Positions 44,460 through 53,333 of a DNA stretch of 64,000 nucleotides are shown piece after piece; position 1 is the stretch's first letter; the number at the start of each line of letters is the position of its first letter. The notes beneath the pieces are model-generated. The model had not been told where the DNA came from, did no database searches, and was given only the letters and a program-made list of their open reading frames with translations. The stretch is from positions 37,151 to 101,150 of the forward strand of contig NZ_LMDW01000020.1 of the NCBI RefSeq assembly GCF_001425205.1, read 5' to 3'. A program made the translations under genes and the position numbers. The DNA comes from Variovorax sp. Root411 (lineage in GTDB: Bacteria; Pseudomonadota; Gammaproteobacteria; Burkholderiales; Burkholderiaceae_C).

Positions 44460-46319
44460 ATGAGCACCCGTTCGCACCACATGCCGTTCGGCGCCACCGT
44501 GCAGGCGGGTGGCGGGGTGGAGTTCGCACTCTGGGCGCCGTCGGCGGCGTCCATCGTGCTCGAACATCGCGCCGCCGCCAGCGAGGCGGTCTCCCGGCCC
44601 ATGGACCGCGACCAACGCGGCTGGCATCGGCTGCTCGTGCCCGAAGCAGGGCATGGCGACAGCTACAGCTTCCGGCTGGAAGACGGCACGCGCGTGCCCG
44701 ATCCGGCCTCGCGATTCAACCCCGACGACGTGCATGGCCCGAGCGTCGTGATGGACCCGCACCGCTTCGCCTGGACCGACGACGCCTGGCGCGGCCGTCC
44801 GTGGGAAGAGGCCGTGATCTACGAACTGCACATAGGCGCCTTCACCGAAGAGGGCTCGTTCAATGCGGCGCGCGAGCGGCTCGGCGAGCTCGCCGAACTC
44901 GGCATCACCGCCGTCGAACTCATGCCGCTGGCCGACTTTCCGGGCCGGCGCAACTGGGGATACGACGGCGTGCTGCCGTTCGCACCCGACGCCGCCTACG
45001 GCACGCCGGACGACCTCAAGGCACTGGTCGATACCGCGCATTCGCTCGGGCTGATGGTGCTGCTGGACGTGGTCTACAACCACTTCGGTCCGGAGGGCAA
45101 TCACCTGCACGCCTACTGCCCCGAGTTCTTCAACCCCGGCCGGCAGACACCGTGGGGCAGCGCGATCAATTTCGACGGTCCGGGCTCGCGCACCGTGCGC
45201 GACTTCTTCCTCCACAACGCGCTCTACTGGACAGAAGAGTTCCGCTTCGACGGCCTGCGCATGGACGCCATCCACGCGATCCACGACGAAACGCGGCCGC
45301 ACATCGTGCGGGAAATCCGCGAGGCGCTGGACGCCGGCCCCGCCCGCGAGCGCCTCATTCACCTGGTGGTGGAAAACGATGCCAACCAGGCCTCGATGCT
45401 GGTACGCGACGACCGTGGCCTGCCCGTCGCGGCAACGGCGCAGTGGAACGACGACCTGCACCACGCGGTGCACGTGCTGGCCACCGGCGAGCGCGACGGC
45501 TACTACGCGGACTATGCCGACGACCCGGTGTGCCGTTTCGCGCAGGCGCTGGCCGAGGGCTTCATCTACCAGGGGCAGCCCTCGGCCTTCCGCCAGGGCG
45601 AGCGGCGCGGCGAGCCGAGCACGCGGCTGCCGCCACAGGCGTTCGTCTCCTTCCTCCAGACCCACGACCAGGTCGGCAACCGCGCATTCGGCGAGCGCAT
45701 CCATGCGCTGGGCGATCCGGTGCTGGTGCGTGCGGCGCTGGCGTGCCTGCTGCTGTCTCCGCATGTGCCGATGCTCTTCATGGGCGACGAATTCGCCGCC
45801 TCCACCCCGTTCCAGTATTTCTGCGACTTCGGCCCCGAGCTGGCGGCGGCGGTGTCCGATGGCCGGCGCTCGGAGTTCGGCGGCTTCGCGGCGTTTGCCG
45901 ACGATGCCGCCCGCGCGCGCATTCCCGACCCCAATGCCGAATCGACCTTTCTCGCGTCGAAGCTGCACTGGCGCGAGCGCGGCGCGCGCGCGCATTTCGC
46001 GAGGCTCAGCGAGGTGACGCAACTGCTGCGCCTGCGCCAGCGTTTCGTGGCGCCGCGGCTCGCCGGTACCGCGGGCGCGGGCAGCTACCGCTGCGAGAAC
46101 GACCTGCTCCAGGTGCAGTGGAGCCTGGGGCCCTTGCAACAAGGCCAGCCTGGGGCGCGGTTGCACCTGCTCGCTCACTTCGGTTCGCAGACGGCCGATG
46201 GCGTCGAGCCGTTGCCGGGCGCCGTGGTCTACAGCGACGGCGTGAGCGATCGCCAGGGCAGCCTGCGCTGCGCGCGCGGCGCGGTGCATGTGACGCTGGA
46301 AGAGCTGCATGGCGCATGA
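44460..46319 (+). CDS. treZ: Malto-oligosyltrehalose trehalohydrolase TreZ
   Basis: 619 residues. EFALWAPSAASIVLEHRA (N-terminal beta domain), YELHIGAFTEEGSF, DVVYNHFGPEGNHLHAYCPEFF, nucleophile in FDGLRMDAIHAIHD, acid region HLVVENDAN and FLQTHDQVGNRAFGER. It releases free trehalose from the maltooligosyl-trehalose made by TreY. GGAG lies eight bases before the ATG; the end overlaps the next gene by 11 bases. Confidence 0.93.
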   Translation: MSTRSHHMPFGATVQAGGGVEFALWAPSAASIVLEHRAAASEAVSRPMDRDQRGWHRLLVPEAGHGDSYSFRLEDGTRVPDPASRFNPDDVHGPSVVMDPHRFAWTDDAWRGRPWEEAVIYELHIGAFTEEGSFNAARERLGELAELGITAVELMPLADFPGRRNWGYDGVLPFAPDAAYGTPDDLKALVDTAHSLGLMVLLDVVYNHFGPEGNHLHAYCPEFFNPGRQTPWGSAINFDGPGSRTVRDFFLHNALYWTEEFRFDGLRMDAIHAIHDETRPHIVREIREALDAGPARERLIHLVVENDANQASMLVRDDRGLPVAATAQWNDDLHHAVHVLATGERDGYYADYADDPVCRFAQALAEGFIYQGQPSAFRQGERRGEPSTRLPPQAFVSFLQTHDQVGNRAFGERIHALGDPVLVRAALACLLLSPHVPMLFMGDEFAASTPFQYFCDFGPELAAAVSDGRRSEFGGFAAFADDAARARIPDPNAESTFLASKLHWRERGARAHFARLSEVTQLLRLRQRFVAPRLAGTAGAGSYRCENDLLQVQWSLGPLQQGQPGARLHLLAHFGSQTADGVEPLPGAVVYSDGVSDRQGSLRCARGAVHVTLEELHGA

Positions 46320-49300
46320 GCCGCACCCCCACGGCGTCACTGGCGAACTCGGACGGCTGTGCGAGCACTTCGGCATCGACACCGGCTATTTCGATGCATT
46401 CGGCGTGCGTCGCGAAGTTTCTGCGCAGAGCCTGATCGCGCTGCTCGCCGAGTTCGGTGTGCACATCGGCGATGCGGCCGACACGGCGCGCGCCCTCGAG
46501 GCGGCACACCGCGCGCGCTGCTCCGAAGCGCTGCCGCCGGTCGTGGCCGTGCAGGCGTCGAGCCGCGAATGGCAGGTGCCGCTGCGGCTGCCGGCTTCGG
46601 TGAAGCGGCTTCGATGGGAGCTCATCGACGAACAAGGCCGTACGCGGCAAGGCGAAGCGGATGCCGTGGCGCTGCCCGAAACCGGCCGCATCGAAAGCGG
46701 CGGGCATGTGTGCGAGCGCGTCCTGCAGCTCCCGTCGGGCCTCGAGGCAGGCTACTACCGGCTGCGCATCGAAGGCGAAGGCCTGCGCGGCGAGACGCTG
46801 GTGCTGGCCTCGCCGGGCCGTTGCTACCGGCCTCCCGCGGTGCGCGACGGCGGCCGCGTGTGGGGCGTGTCGGTGCAGCTCTACAGCCTGCGCTCGCCGC
46901 GCAACTGGGGCATCGGCGACTTCAGCGATCTGGAAGAACTGGCCGTGCAGATGGCGGCACAGGGCGCCGACATCATCGGCCTCAATCCGCTGCACGCCTT
47001 GTTCGCCAGCACCCCGCAGCACGCGAGCCCTTACAGCCCTTCGTCCCGCCTGCAGCTCAATGTGCTCTGCATCGACGTGGAGGCAGTGCCGGACTTCGCC
47101 GATTGCGCACCGGCCCGCGAGCGGGTGCATTCGCCTGATTTCCAGTCGGGCCTTGCCGCCCTGCGCGCGGCGCCGCTGGTGGACTACCCGGGCGTGGCTG
47201 CCGCGAAGTTCGAAGTGCTCGCCTTGCTGTTCGCCCATTTCTGCGAGCGCCATCTGTCCTCCGAAGGGCCGGCCGACGAAACGGGCCGGGAGTTCCTGGC
47301 CTTCGTCGCGCAGCGTGGCGAGGCGCTGCGCCGGCACGCTCTTTTCGAAGCGCTGCAGGCCCACTTCCTCACGCACGAAGGGGGCGCGTGGGACTGGCAC
47401 GCGTGGCCCGGTGCCTACCAGGACCCGGATTCCGCCGAGGTGAGTGCATTCGCGGTGGTGTATGCGCAGCGCGTGCAGTTCCACCAGTACCTCCAGTGGC
47501 TGGCCGCCGGCCAACTGGCCCGGGCCGCCGCGCGCTGCGGCGCGCTCGGCATGGGCGTTGGCCTGTATGTGGACCTGGCGGTGTCGGTCGACCGCGCCGG
47601 CTCCGACGCCTGGTCCCTGCAGCAGGGCCTTGCCGGAGGTGCCAGCGTCGGTGCGCCGCCGGACGAATTCAACCCCGCAGGCCAGGGCTGGGGCCTGCCG
47701 CCGTTGCGCCCCGACCGCCTGCGCGCGGAGGGCTATCGCTACTTCATCGACACGCTGCGTGCCGGCATGCGCGGCGCGGGCGCATTGCGCATCGACCACG
47801 TGATGGGCCTGATGCGCCTGTTCTGGATTCCGCCCGGGCGCGATGCGAAAGAGGGCGCCTACGTCCACTACGCGCTGGACGAGATGCTGGCCGTGGTGGC
47901 GATAGAGAGCCACCGGCACCGCTGCATGGTGGTGGGCGAAGACCTGGGCACGGTCGACGACGCGTTGCGCGATGCGCTCTCGCGGGCCGACGTGTTGTCC
48001 TATCGCCTGCTCTATTTCGAGAAGGAGCCACAGGGTGGCGGATTCAAGCCGCCCGCCGCCTATCCGCCGGCCGCGCTGGCGGCAGTCAGCACGCACGACC
48101 TCGCGACCTTCGCGGGCTGGTGGACAGCGCAAGACCTTCGGGAGCGCCTCGCACTCGGCCTGTTTCCCGATCCGGCGATCTTCGACACGCAGCTGACGGA
48201 CCGGGCGCACGAGCGCATGCAGCTGATGCAGGCGATGCGGCAAGCCGGCCTGCTGTCACGCGAGGAGATGGCGCAGGCCGCCGGCCTTGCGATGCCGGCT
48301 GGCCGCATCGTGGAAGCGGCGCACGCCTTCCTGGCGGCCTCGCCGTCGGCGCTGATGCTGGTCCAGCTCGAAGACGTGGCGGAGGTGGTCGCCCAGGCCA
48401 ACATGCCGGGCACGGTCGACACGCATCCCAACTGGCGGCGCAAGCTGCCCGTCTCGGGCGCGGCGCTGGCTGGCGGCGAACGCATGCGCGGCCTCGGCCG
48501 GCTGCTGCGTGCCCAGAGGCCGCGCCTTGTCGAACACGCGGCCTCGCCCGGCCTGCAGACCCGCGTGCCGCGCGCCACCTACCGGCTGCAGCTGCACAAG
48601 GACTTCGGCTTCGACGAGGCGATCCGCGTGCTGCCGTACCTTGCAAGGCTCGGCGTGAGCCATGTGTACTGCTCGCCGATCCAGCGGGCGCGCGCCGGCA
48701 GCATGCATGGCTACGACGTGGTGGCGCACGCGGAGATCAACCCCGAGCTGGGTGGCGCCGAAGGCTTCGCGCGCTTCGTCGCCGCGCTGAAGGCCAACGG
48801 CCTCGGCCAGTTGCTGGACATGGTGCCCAACCACATGGGCGCGTTCGGCGCCGACAACGCATGGTGGATGGACGTGCTGGAGAACGGCCCCGCCTCGCTG
48901 TTCGCGCAGCACTTCGACATCGATTGGCAACCGCTCAACGTGGAGCTTGCCGGCAGGGTGCTGCTGCCCGTGCTCGGTGGGCACTACGGCGAGGTGCTGG
49001 AAAACGGCGAACTGATTCTTCGCTTCGAGGATGCGGCCGGCAGCCTGGCGATCCGCTACTTCGATCACCGCTTTCCGCTCGCGCCCGAGAGCTACCCGGC
49101 GGTGCTGCAGCGGGCGCTCGCGCGGCTTGGCGATGCAACCGCATCCGGGCATCTCGCAAGCCTTGCCACCGCGTTCGGCCACCTGCCCGGACGCAACGCG
49201 GCGTCGCCGGACGAACGCGCCGAGCGTGTGCGCGACAAGGAGCTGCTCAAGGCCCGTCTTGCGCTGCTCGTGCGGCGGCGCCCCGCGGTGGCGCAGGCGA

Positions 49301-51447
49301 TCCAGGCGTCGGTGGCGGAGCTGAACCTCGCCTTGCCGGAAGCGCGCGACGCGCTGCACCGGCTGATCGAGGCGCAGGCGTACCGGCTCGCGCACTGGCG
49401 GATGGCGGCCGACGAGATCAACTACCGGCGCTTCTTCGACATCAACGACCTTGCCGCCATCCGCATCGAGCGCGACGAGGTGTTCGAGGCCACGCAGTCG
49501 TTCGTGCTGGAGCTCGCCGCGTCCGGTGCGGTGGACGGCCTGCGCATCGACCACCCCGACGGGCTCTACGACCCCGCCGGCTACTTCCGCAAGCTGCAGG
49601 AGGGCTATGCGCGCCGTGCCGGTCTCGTGCTGCCGGCCGCCGATGCGCAAGGGCGGCCCGCACGGCCGCTGTACGTGGTTGCCGAGAAGATCGCGGGCGC
49701 GAACGAGGAAGTGCCCGAGACCTGGCACGTGCACGGGACCACGGGCTATCGCTTCGCCAACGTTGCCAACGGCGTGCTGGTCGACACGGCAGCCGAGTCG
49801 GATGTGCGCCACGCCTGGCAGCGCTTCACCGGCGACACGCAGGACTTTGCCGCGGTGGCGCGGTCGGGCCGTCGGGAGGTGATGCGCAACGCGCTCGCTT
49901 CGGAGCTCAACGTGCTGGCCACCGAGCTGCTGCGCATCGCCCGCGCCGACCGCAGCACGCGCGACTACACGCTCAACGCGCTGCGCCGGGCCCTCGCGGG
50001 CGTGGCTTCGTGCATGCCGGTGTATCGCACCTACATCGTCGATGGCCTTTCGGGGCAGGACGAGCGGGTCATCGACGAGGCCGTCGACGCGGCCGCCCGC
50101 AGCAGCGGCGATGCCGACCGCTCGATCTTCCTCTTCGTGCGCAGCGCACTGCGGGGAGAGGCCGTTCCGGCCGCGCCGGCACTGGGCGAACGGGCGCGCC
50201 ACTTCGCGCGGCGCTTCCAGCAGTTCAGCGCGCCGGTGGCAGCCAAGGGCGTGGAAGACACCGCGTTCTACCGCTACTTTCCGCTCTGTTCGCTCAACGA
50301 AGTCGGTGGCGAGCCCGACCGCTTCGGCATCGAGGTCGAGGAATTCCACGCGCTCAGCGCCGACCGCGCGCTGCGCTGGCCGCACACGATGCTGGCCACC
50401 TCGACGCACGACAACAAGCGCTCGGAGGACGTGCGCAACCGGATCGACGTGCTGTCCGAGATGCCCGATGAGTGGATGCACGCGCTGGCGCGATGGCACG
50501 CGCAGTGCCGCGGTGCGCACAGGAAGCTGCCCGGCGGCGAAGCTCCCTCGCGCGCGGACGAATACCTGCTCTACCAGACGTTGCTCGGCACCCTGCCAGT
50601 GGGCGGGCTGGCCGCAGATGCGGTCGCGGGCTACAGCAACCGCATCTGGCACTACATGCAGAAGGCCGCGCGCGAATCCAAGCTGCGCACGCGGTGGTCC
50701 CAACCCGATGCCGACTACGAGGCGGTGCTCGAGGCCTTCGTGCGCGAGATCCTGGGCGACCCGAGCGAAGGCGCCTGCCTGTCCGACATCCAGCGCATGG
50801 CGGACAGGCTGGCGTGGTTCGGCGCCTGGAACAGCCTGACCCTGACCTTGCTCAAGTACGGCTCCCCCGGCGTGCCCGATCTCTACCAGGGCAGCGAACT
50901 CATCGAGCTGAGCCTCGTCGATCCGGACAACCGGCGCCCGGTCGACTACGCGCTGCGCCAGCAGCGCCTCGACGAGCTGCATGCCGTGGCCGACAGCGAT
51001 GGCATGGCCGAACGGGTGGGCGCGATGGCGGCGGCCCCGCACGATGGCCGCGCGAAGCTCTGGTTCATCTGGCGCCTGCTGTCGCTGCGGCGGCAGCAGC
51101 CCATGCTGTTCGGCGAGGGCAGCTACGAGGCACTGGCGGTCGAAGGGCCGTTGTCGAGGCACGTCGTGGCGTTTGCGCGCGCGCACGCCGACCGGATGCT
51201 CGTGATCGTGGCGAGCCGGCTGTTCGTCGGGCTCCCGCATCGGGAAACGGCGGGCCATGCCGTGGTCTTGCCCGATGCGGGTAGGTGGCGCGGCACGTCG
51301 GTGCGGCTTCCCGCAGGCCACGACGGGGGCGTGATGAAGAACGTGCTGACCGGCGAACCCGTGGCGGCCGCTGGTGGCACCGTGAGCCTCGACGTGGCTT
51401 TCCGCCGCATGCCGTGGGCGGCGCTGGTGGCCGCCCGCACCGCCTGA
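46309..51447 (+). CDS. malQ-treY: Bifunctional 4-alpha-glucanotransferase/malto-oligosyltrehalose synthase (MalQ-TreY fusion)
   Basis: 1712 residues in one frame. Residues 1-735 are a GH77 amylomaltase of the long bacterial type: RNWGIGDFSDL, NPLHALFASTPQHASPYSPSSR, nucleophile in ALRIDHVMGLMRLFW, acid in VVGEDLGTVDD and VSTHDLATFAGWW. From about residue 753 starts TreY (GH13_26): ATYRLQLHKDFGFDEA, LLDMVPNHMGAF, nucleophile in VDGLRIDHPDGLYDP, acid in YVVAEKI, TSTHDNKRSEDVR. MalQ reshapes short maltodextrins; TreY turns the reducing end into a trehalose unit. The two genes are neighbours in Pseudomonas, which explains the fusion. Both catalytic sets appear intact. Confidence 0.93.
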   Translation: MAHEPHPHGVTGELGRLCEHFGIDTGYFDAFGVRREVSAQSLIALLAEFGVHIGDAADTARALEAAHRARCSEALPPVVAVQASSREWQVPLRLPASVKRLRWELIDEQGRTRQGEADAVALPETGRIESGGHVCERVLQLPSGLEAGYYRLRIEGEGLRGETLVLASPGRCYRPPAVRDGGRVWGVSVQLYSLRSPRNWGIGDFSDLEELAVQMAAQGADIIGLNPLHALFASTPQHASPYSPSSRLQLNVLCIDVEAVPDFADCAPARERVHSPDFQSGLAALRAAPLVDYPGVAAAKFEVLALLFAHFCERHLSSEGPADETGREFLAFVAQRGEALRRHALFEALQAHFLTHEGGAWDWHAWPGAYQDPDSAEVSAFAVVYAQRVQFHQYLQWLAAGQLARAAARCGALGMGVGLYVDLAVSVDRAGSDAWSLQQGLAGGASVGAPPDEFNPAGQGWGLPPLRPDRLRAEGYRYFIDTLRAGMRGAGALRIDHVMGLMRLFWIPPGRDAKEGAYVHYALDEMLAVVAIESHRHRCMVVGEDLGTVDDALRDALSRADVLSYRLLYFEKEPQGGGFKPPAAYPPAALAAVSTHDLATFAGWWTAQDLRERLALGLFPDPAIFDTQLTDRAHERMQLMQAMRQAGLLSREEMAQAAGLAMPAGRIVEAAHAFLAASPSALMLVQLEDVAEVVAQANMPGTVDTHPNWRRKLPVSGAALAGGERMRGLGRLLRAQRPRLVEHAASPGLQTRVPRATYRLQLHKDFGFDEAIRVLPYLARLGVSHVYCSPIQRARAGSMHGYDVVAHAEINPELGGAEGFARFVAALKANGLGQLLDMVPNHMGAFGADNAWWMDVLENGPASLFAQHFDIDWQPLNVELAGRVLLPVLGGHYGEVLENGELILRFEDAAGSLAIRYFDHRFPLAPESYPAVLQRALARLGDATASGHLASLATAFGHLPGRNAASPDERAERVRDKELLKARLALLVRRRPAVAQAIQASVAELNLALPEARDALHRLIEAQAYRLAHWRMAADEINYRRFFDINDLAAIRIERDEVFEATQSFVLELAASGAVDGLRIDHPDGLYDPAGYFRKLQEGYARRAGLVLPAADAQGRPARPLYVVAEKIAGANEEVPETWHVHGTTGYRFANVANGVLVDTAAESDVRHAWQRFTGDTQDFAAVARSGRREVMRNALASELNVLATELLRIARADRSTRDYTLNALRRALAGVASCMPVYRTYIVDGLSGQDERVIDEAVDAAARSSGDADRSIFLFVRSALRGEAVPAAPALGERARHFARRFQQFSAPVAAKGVEDTAFYRYFPLCSLNEVGGEPDRFGIEVEEFHALSADRALRWPHTMLATSTHDNKRSEDVRNRIDVLSEMPDEWMHALARWHAQCRGAHRKLPGGEAPSRADEYLLYQTLLGTLPVGGLAADAVAGYSNRIWHYMQKAARESKLRTRWSQPDADYEAVLEAFVREILGDPSEGACLSDIQRMADRLAWFGAWNSLTLTLLKYGSPGVPDLYQGSELIELSLVDPDNRRPVDYALRQQRLDELHAVADSDGMAERVGAMAAAPHDGRAKLWFIWRLLSLRRQQPMLFGEGSYEALAVEGPLSRHVVAFARAHADRMLVIVASRLFVGLPHRETAGHAVVLPDAGRWRGTSVRLPAGHDGGVMKNVLTGEPVAAAGGTVSLDVAFRRMPWAALVAARTA

Positions 51448-51469
51448 ACCCGGCGCCACTGCGCAAGCG

Positions 51470-52318
51470 CTACGGCCCGCCCGCGGTGCAATGCGGCTTC
51501 CTGGCGTGGATGTCCGCCGTCCACAACGCCACGTCCTCGGCCGTCATGCTGCTCGCGGCGGTGAGGCGTCCGTCCACGTAGCCCAGCCGCTCCACGTCGT
51601 GGAGGTACTGCTCGCGCGACAGCAAGGTGCCGGCGCACACGTTCCCGTTCGTTGCCGGTGGCCCGTGGATTTCATCGGCCATGCGCTCCATCAGCCGGGA
51701 AAGCACCCAGTCCGGAATGCGGTGGCGCTGGCCGGGGTAGATGTAGCCGAACAGCGTGAGGTGGGCCAGCAGCACGCGCCAGTGCGGGCCGAAGCGCTCC
51801 AGCAAGCTGGCCCAGTCCAGCCGCTCCGCATTGGCCTCCAGCAGGTGGGCGATGTCGCCGCCGTCGTAGCGCTCGCGCTCCATGATGAAGGCCTTGGACA
51901 GCAGGTTGTCCTCCGCATTGGCGATGAGCACTGGCACGCCCAGGACCTCGGCGCGGCAGTTGCCGCGAAACCAGCGCTCGTCCACGGGCGTCACGCCGTT
52001 GCCCGAGTTGAAGATCAGGTCGATGAACTCCTTGCCGTCGTACACCTTGGCCAGCCAGTGCGGATGGGTCAACTCGGTGCGCCAGCCATGCCGCTGCATG
52101 AGTTGCGCGATGCGCTCGCAGTCCTCGCGGTGAATGAACAGGTCCAGGTCCTTGGTCGACCGGCGGATGCCCGTGTAGCACGCATGCGAGAAGGTGCCAC
52201 CCACCAGGAAGGGAATGCCCGCACCGTTCAAGGCGCGCAGGGTCTGCCGATAGAACTCGGCCACATGGGGGTCGACTTCTTCTTCCAGCGAAGGTGCGAG
52301 CGCGGTGAAGGGCGACAT
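51470..52318 (-). CDS. Nucleotidyltransferase-fold protein
   Basis: 282 residues. IPFLVGGTFSHACYTGIRRSTKDLDLFI (GG at 40-41, Asp57 and Asp59) is the GG...DxD metal site of the DNA-polymerase-beta-type nucleotidyltransferases, close to AbiEii-like and DUF6036-like proteins. The C-terminal 150 residues are helical with HWRVLLAHLTLFGYIYPGQRHRIPDWV. No antitoxin-like partner gene is adjacent, so a toxin role is not supported. Convergent with the trehalose operon; 22 bases separate the stops. Confidence 0.75.
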   Translation of the reverse strand: MSPFTALAPSLEEEVDPHVAEFYRQTLRALNGAGIPFLVGGTFSHACYTGIRRSTKDLDLFIHREDCERIAQLMQRHGWRTELTHPHWLAKVYDGKEFIDLIFNSGNGVTPVDERWFRGNCRAEVLGVPVLIANAEDNLLSKAFIMERERYDGGDIAHLLEANAERLDWASLLERFGPHWRVLLAHLTLFGYIYPGQRHRIPDWVLSRLMERMADEIHGPPATNGNVCAGTLLSREQYLHDVERLGYVDGRLTAASSMTAEDVALWTADIHARKPHCTAGGP

Positions 52319-52384
52319 GCGTGCAAGTTAGGACGGCCCCCGGGCGGCGGCCCGGGGCAAAGGGCCCCATCGCACGTCGGCAAG

Positions 52385-52397
52385 CGCCTACAGCCGC
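52385..52397 (+). promoter_or_regulatory. CCTACAGCCGC motif, copy upstream of the phosphoesterase
   Basis: CGCCTACAGCCGC, 12 of 13 positions as in the katE-upstream copy, 73 bases before the gene start and in the same orientation as the gene. Confidence 0.4.
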
Positions 52398-52470
52398 TAC
52401 GGGATGGGGCCGATGACGGTGAAGCGCGGCGCGGCACATTCTGGCGCTCGCCTTCATCGAACCCGCTGCC

Positions 52471-53250
52471 ATGCCCAACCCCAAATCGTCCTCCCACATC
52501 CGGTTTGCCGCCGTCGGCGACATCCATGTCCAGAAGGACTCCGCCGGCACGCTGCGCAGCCTCTTCGCCCAGGCCGCCGACGAGGCCGATGCGCTGCTGC
52601 TGTGCGGCGACCTGACCGACTACGGCACGGCCGAAGAGGCCAGGGTGCTTGTCGAGGAGCTGGGTGCGATCCACATTCCCATCGTCGCCGTGCTGGGCAA
52701 CCATGACTACGAGTCCGGCACGCCCGAGGCGGTGACCGGGGCGCTGATGCATGCCGGCGTCCGCGTGCTCGATGGCTCGGCCTGCGAGATCGAGGGCGTG
52801 GGCATCGCCGGCGTGAAGGGCTTTGCCGGCGGCTTCGGGCGCGGCTCGCTGGGCGCCTGGGGCGAGCCGGCGATCAAGCTGTTCGTGCAGGAGGCGCTGA
52901 ACGAGGCGATGAAGCTGGAGTCGGCGCTGGCCAAGCTGCGCACACGGCGCCGCATCGCGCTGTTGCACTACGCGCCCATCGTGGGCACGGTGCAGGGCGA
53001 GCCGGTGGAAATCTTTCCCTTCCTGGGCAGCAGCCGGCTGGAGGAGCCGCTGCTGCGCTACCCGATCGATGCGGTGTTCCACGGCCACGCGCATCGGGGC
53101 ACGCTCGAGGCGCGCACCATCAACGGCGTGCCGGTCTACAACGTTGCCAAGCCGCTGCTGCAGCGCAGCCGCCCCGATGTGCCGCCATTCTTCCTGTACG
53201 AGTTGCCGCGCGAGCCACCCGAGGATGTTGCGGCCTCGGTCGCGGAGTAG
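52471..53250 (+). CDS. Calcineurin-like metallophosphoesterase
   Basis: 259 residues with all five metal motifs: AAVGDIHV, LLCGDLTDYG, VLGNHDYE, LLHYAPIVG and FHGHAHRG. Soluble, no signal peptide. Such proteins hydrolyse phosphodiesters or nucleotides; the substrate is not predictable. 83 bases before the histidine kinase gene and in the same direction, so co-transcription is possible. Confidence 0.88.
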   Translation: MPNPKSSSHIRFAAVGDIHVQKDSAGTLRSLFAQAADEADALLLCGDLTDYGTAEEARVLVEELGAIHIPIVAVLGNHDYESGTPEAVTGALMHAGVRVLDGSACEIEGVGIAGVKGFAGGFGRGSLGAWGEPAIKLFVQEALNEAMKLESALAKLRTRRRIALLHYAPIVGTVQGEPVEIFPFLGSSRLEEPLLRYPIDAVFHGHAHRGTLEARTINGVPVYNVAKPLLQRSRPDVPPFFLYELPREPPEDVAASVAE

Positions 53251-53333
53251 GAATCTTCCCACGGGCTGTTCGCGTGCAATGGCCCACACTTGCAAGACTC
53301 ACGAGCCTGGGCCCGACATGCCCGCTGAAACCG

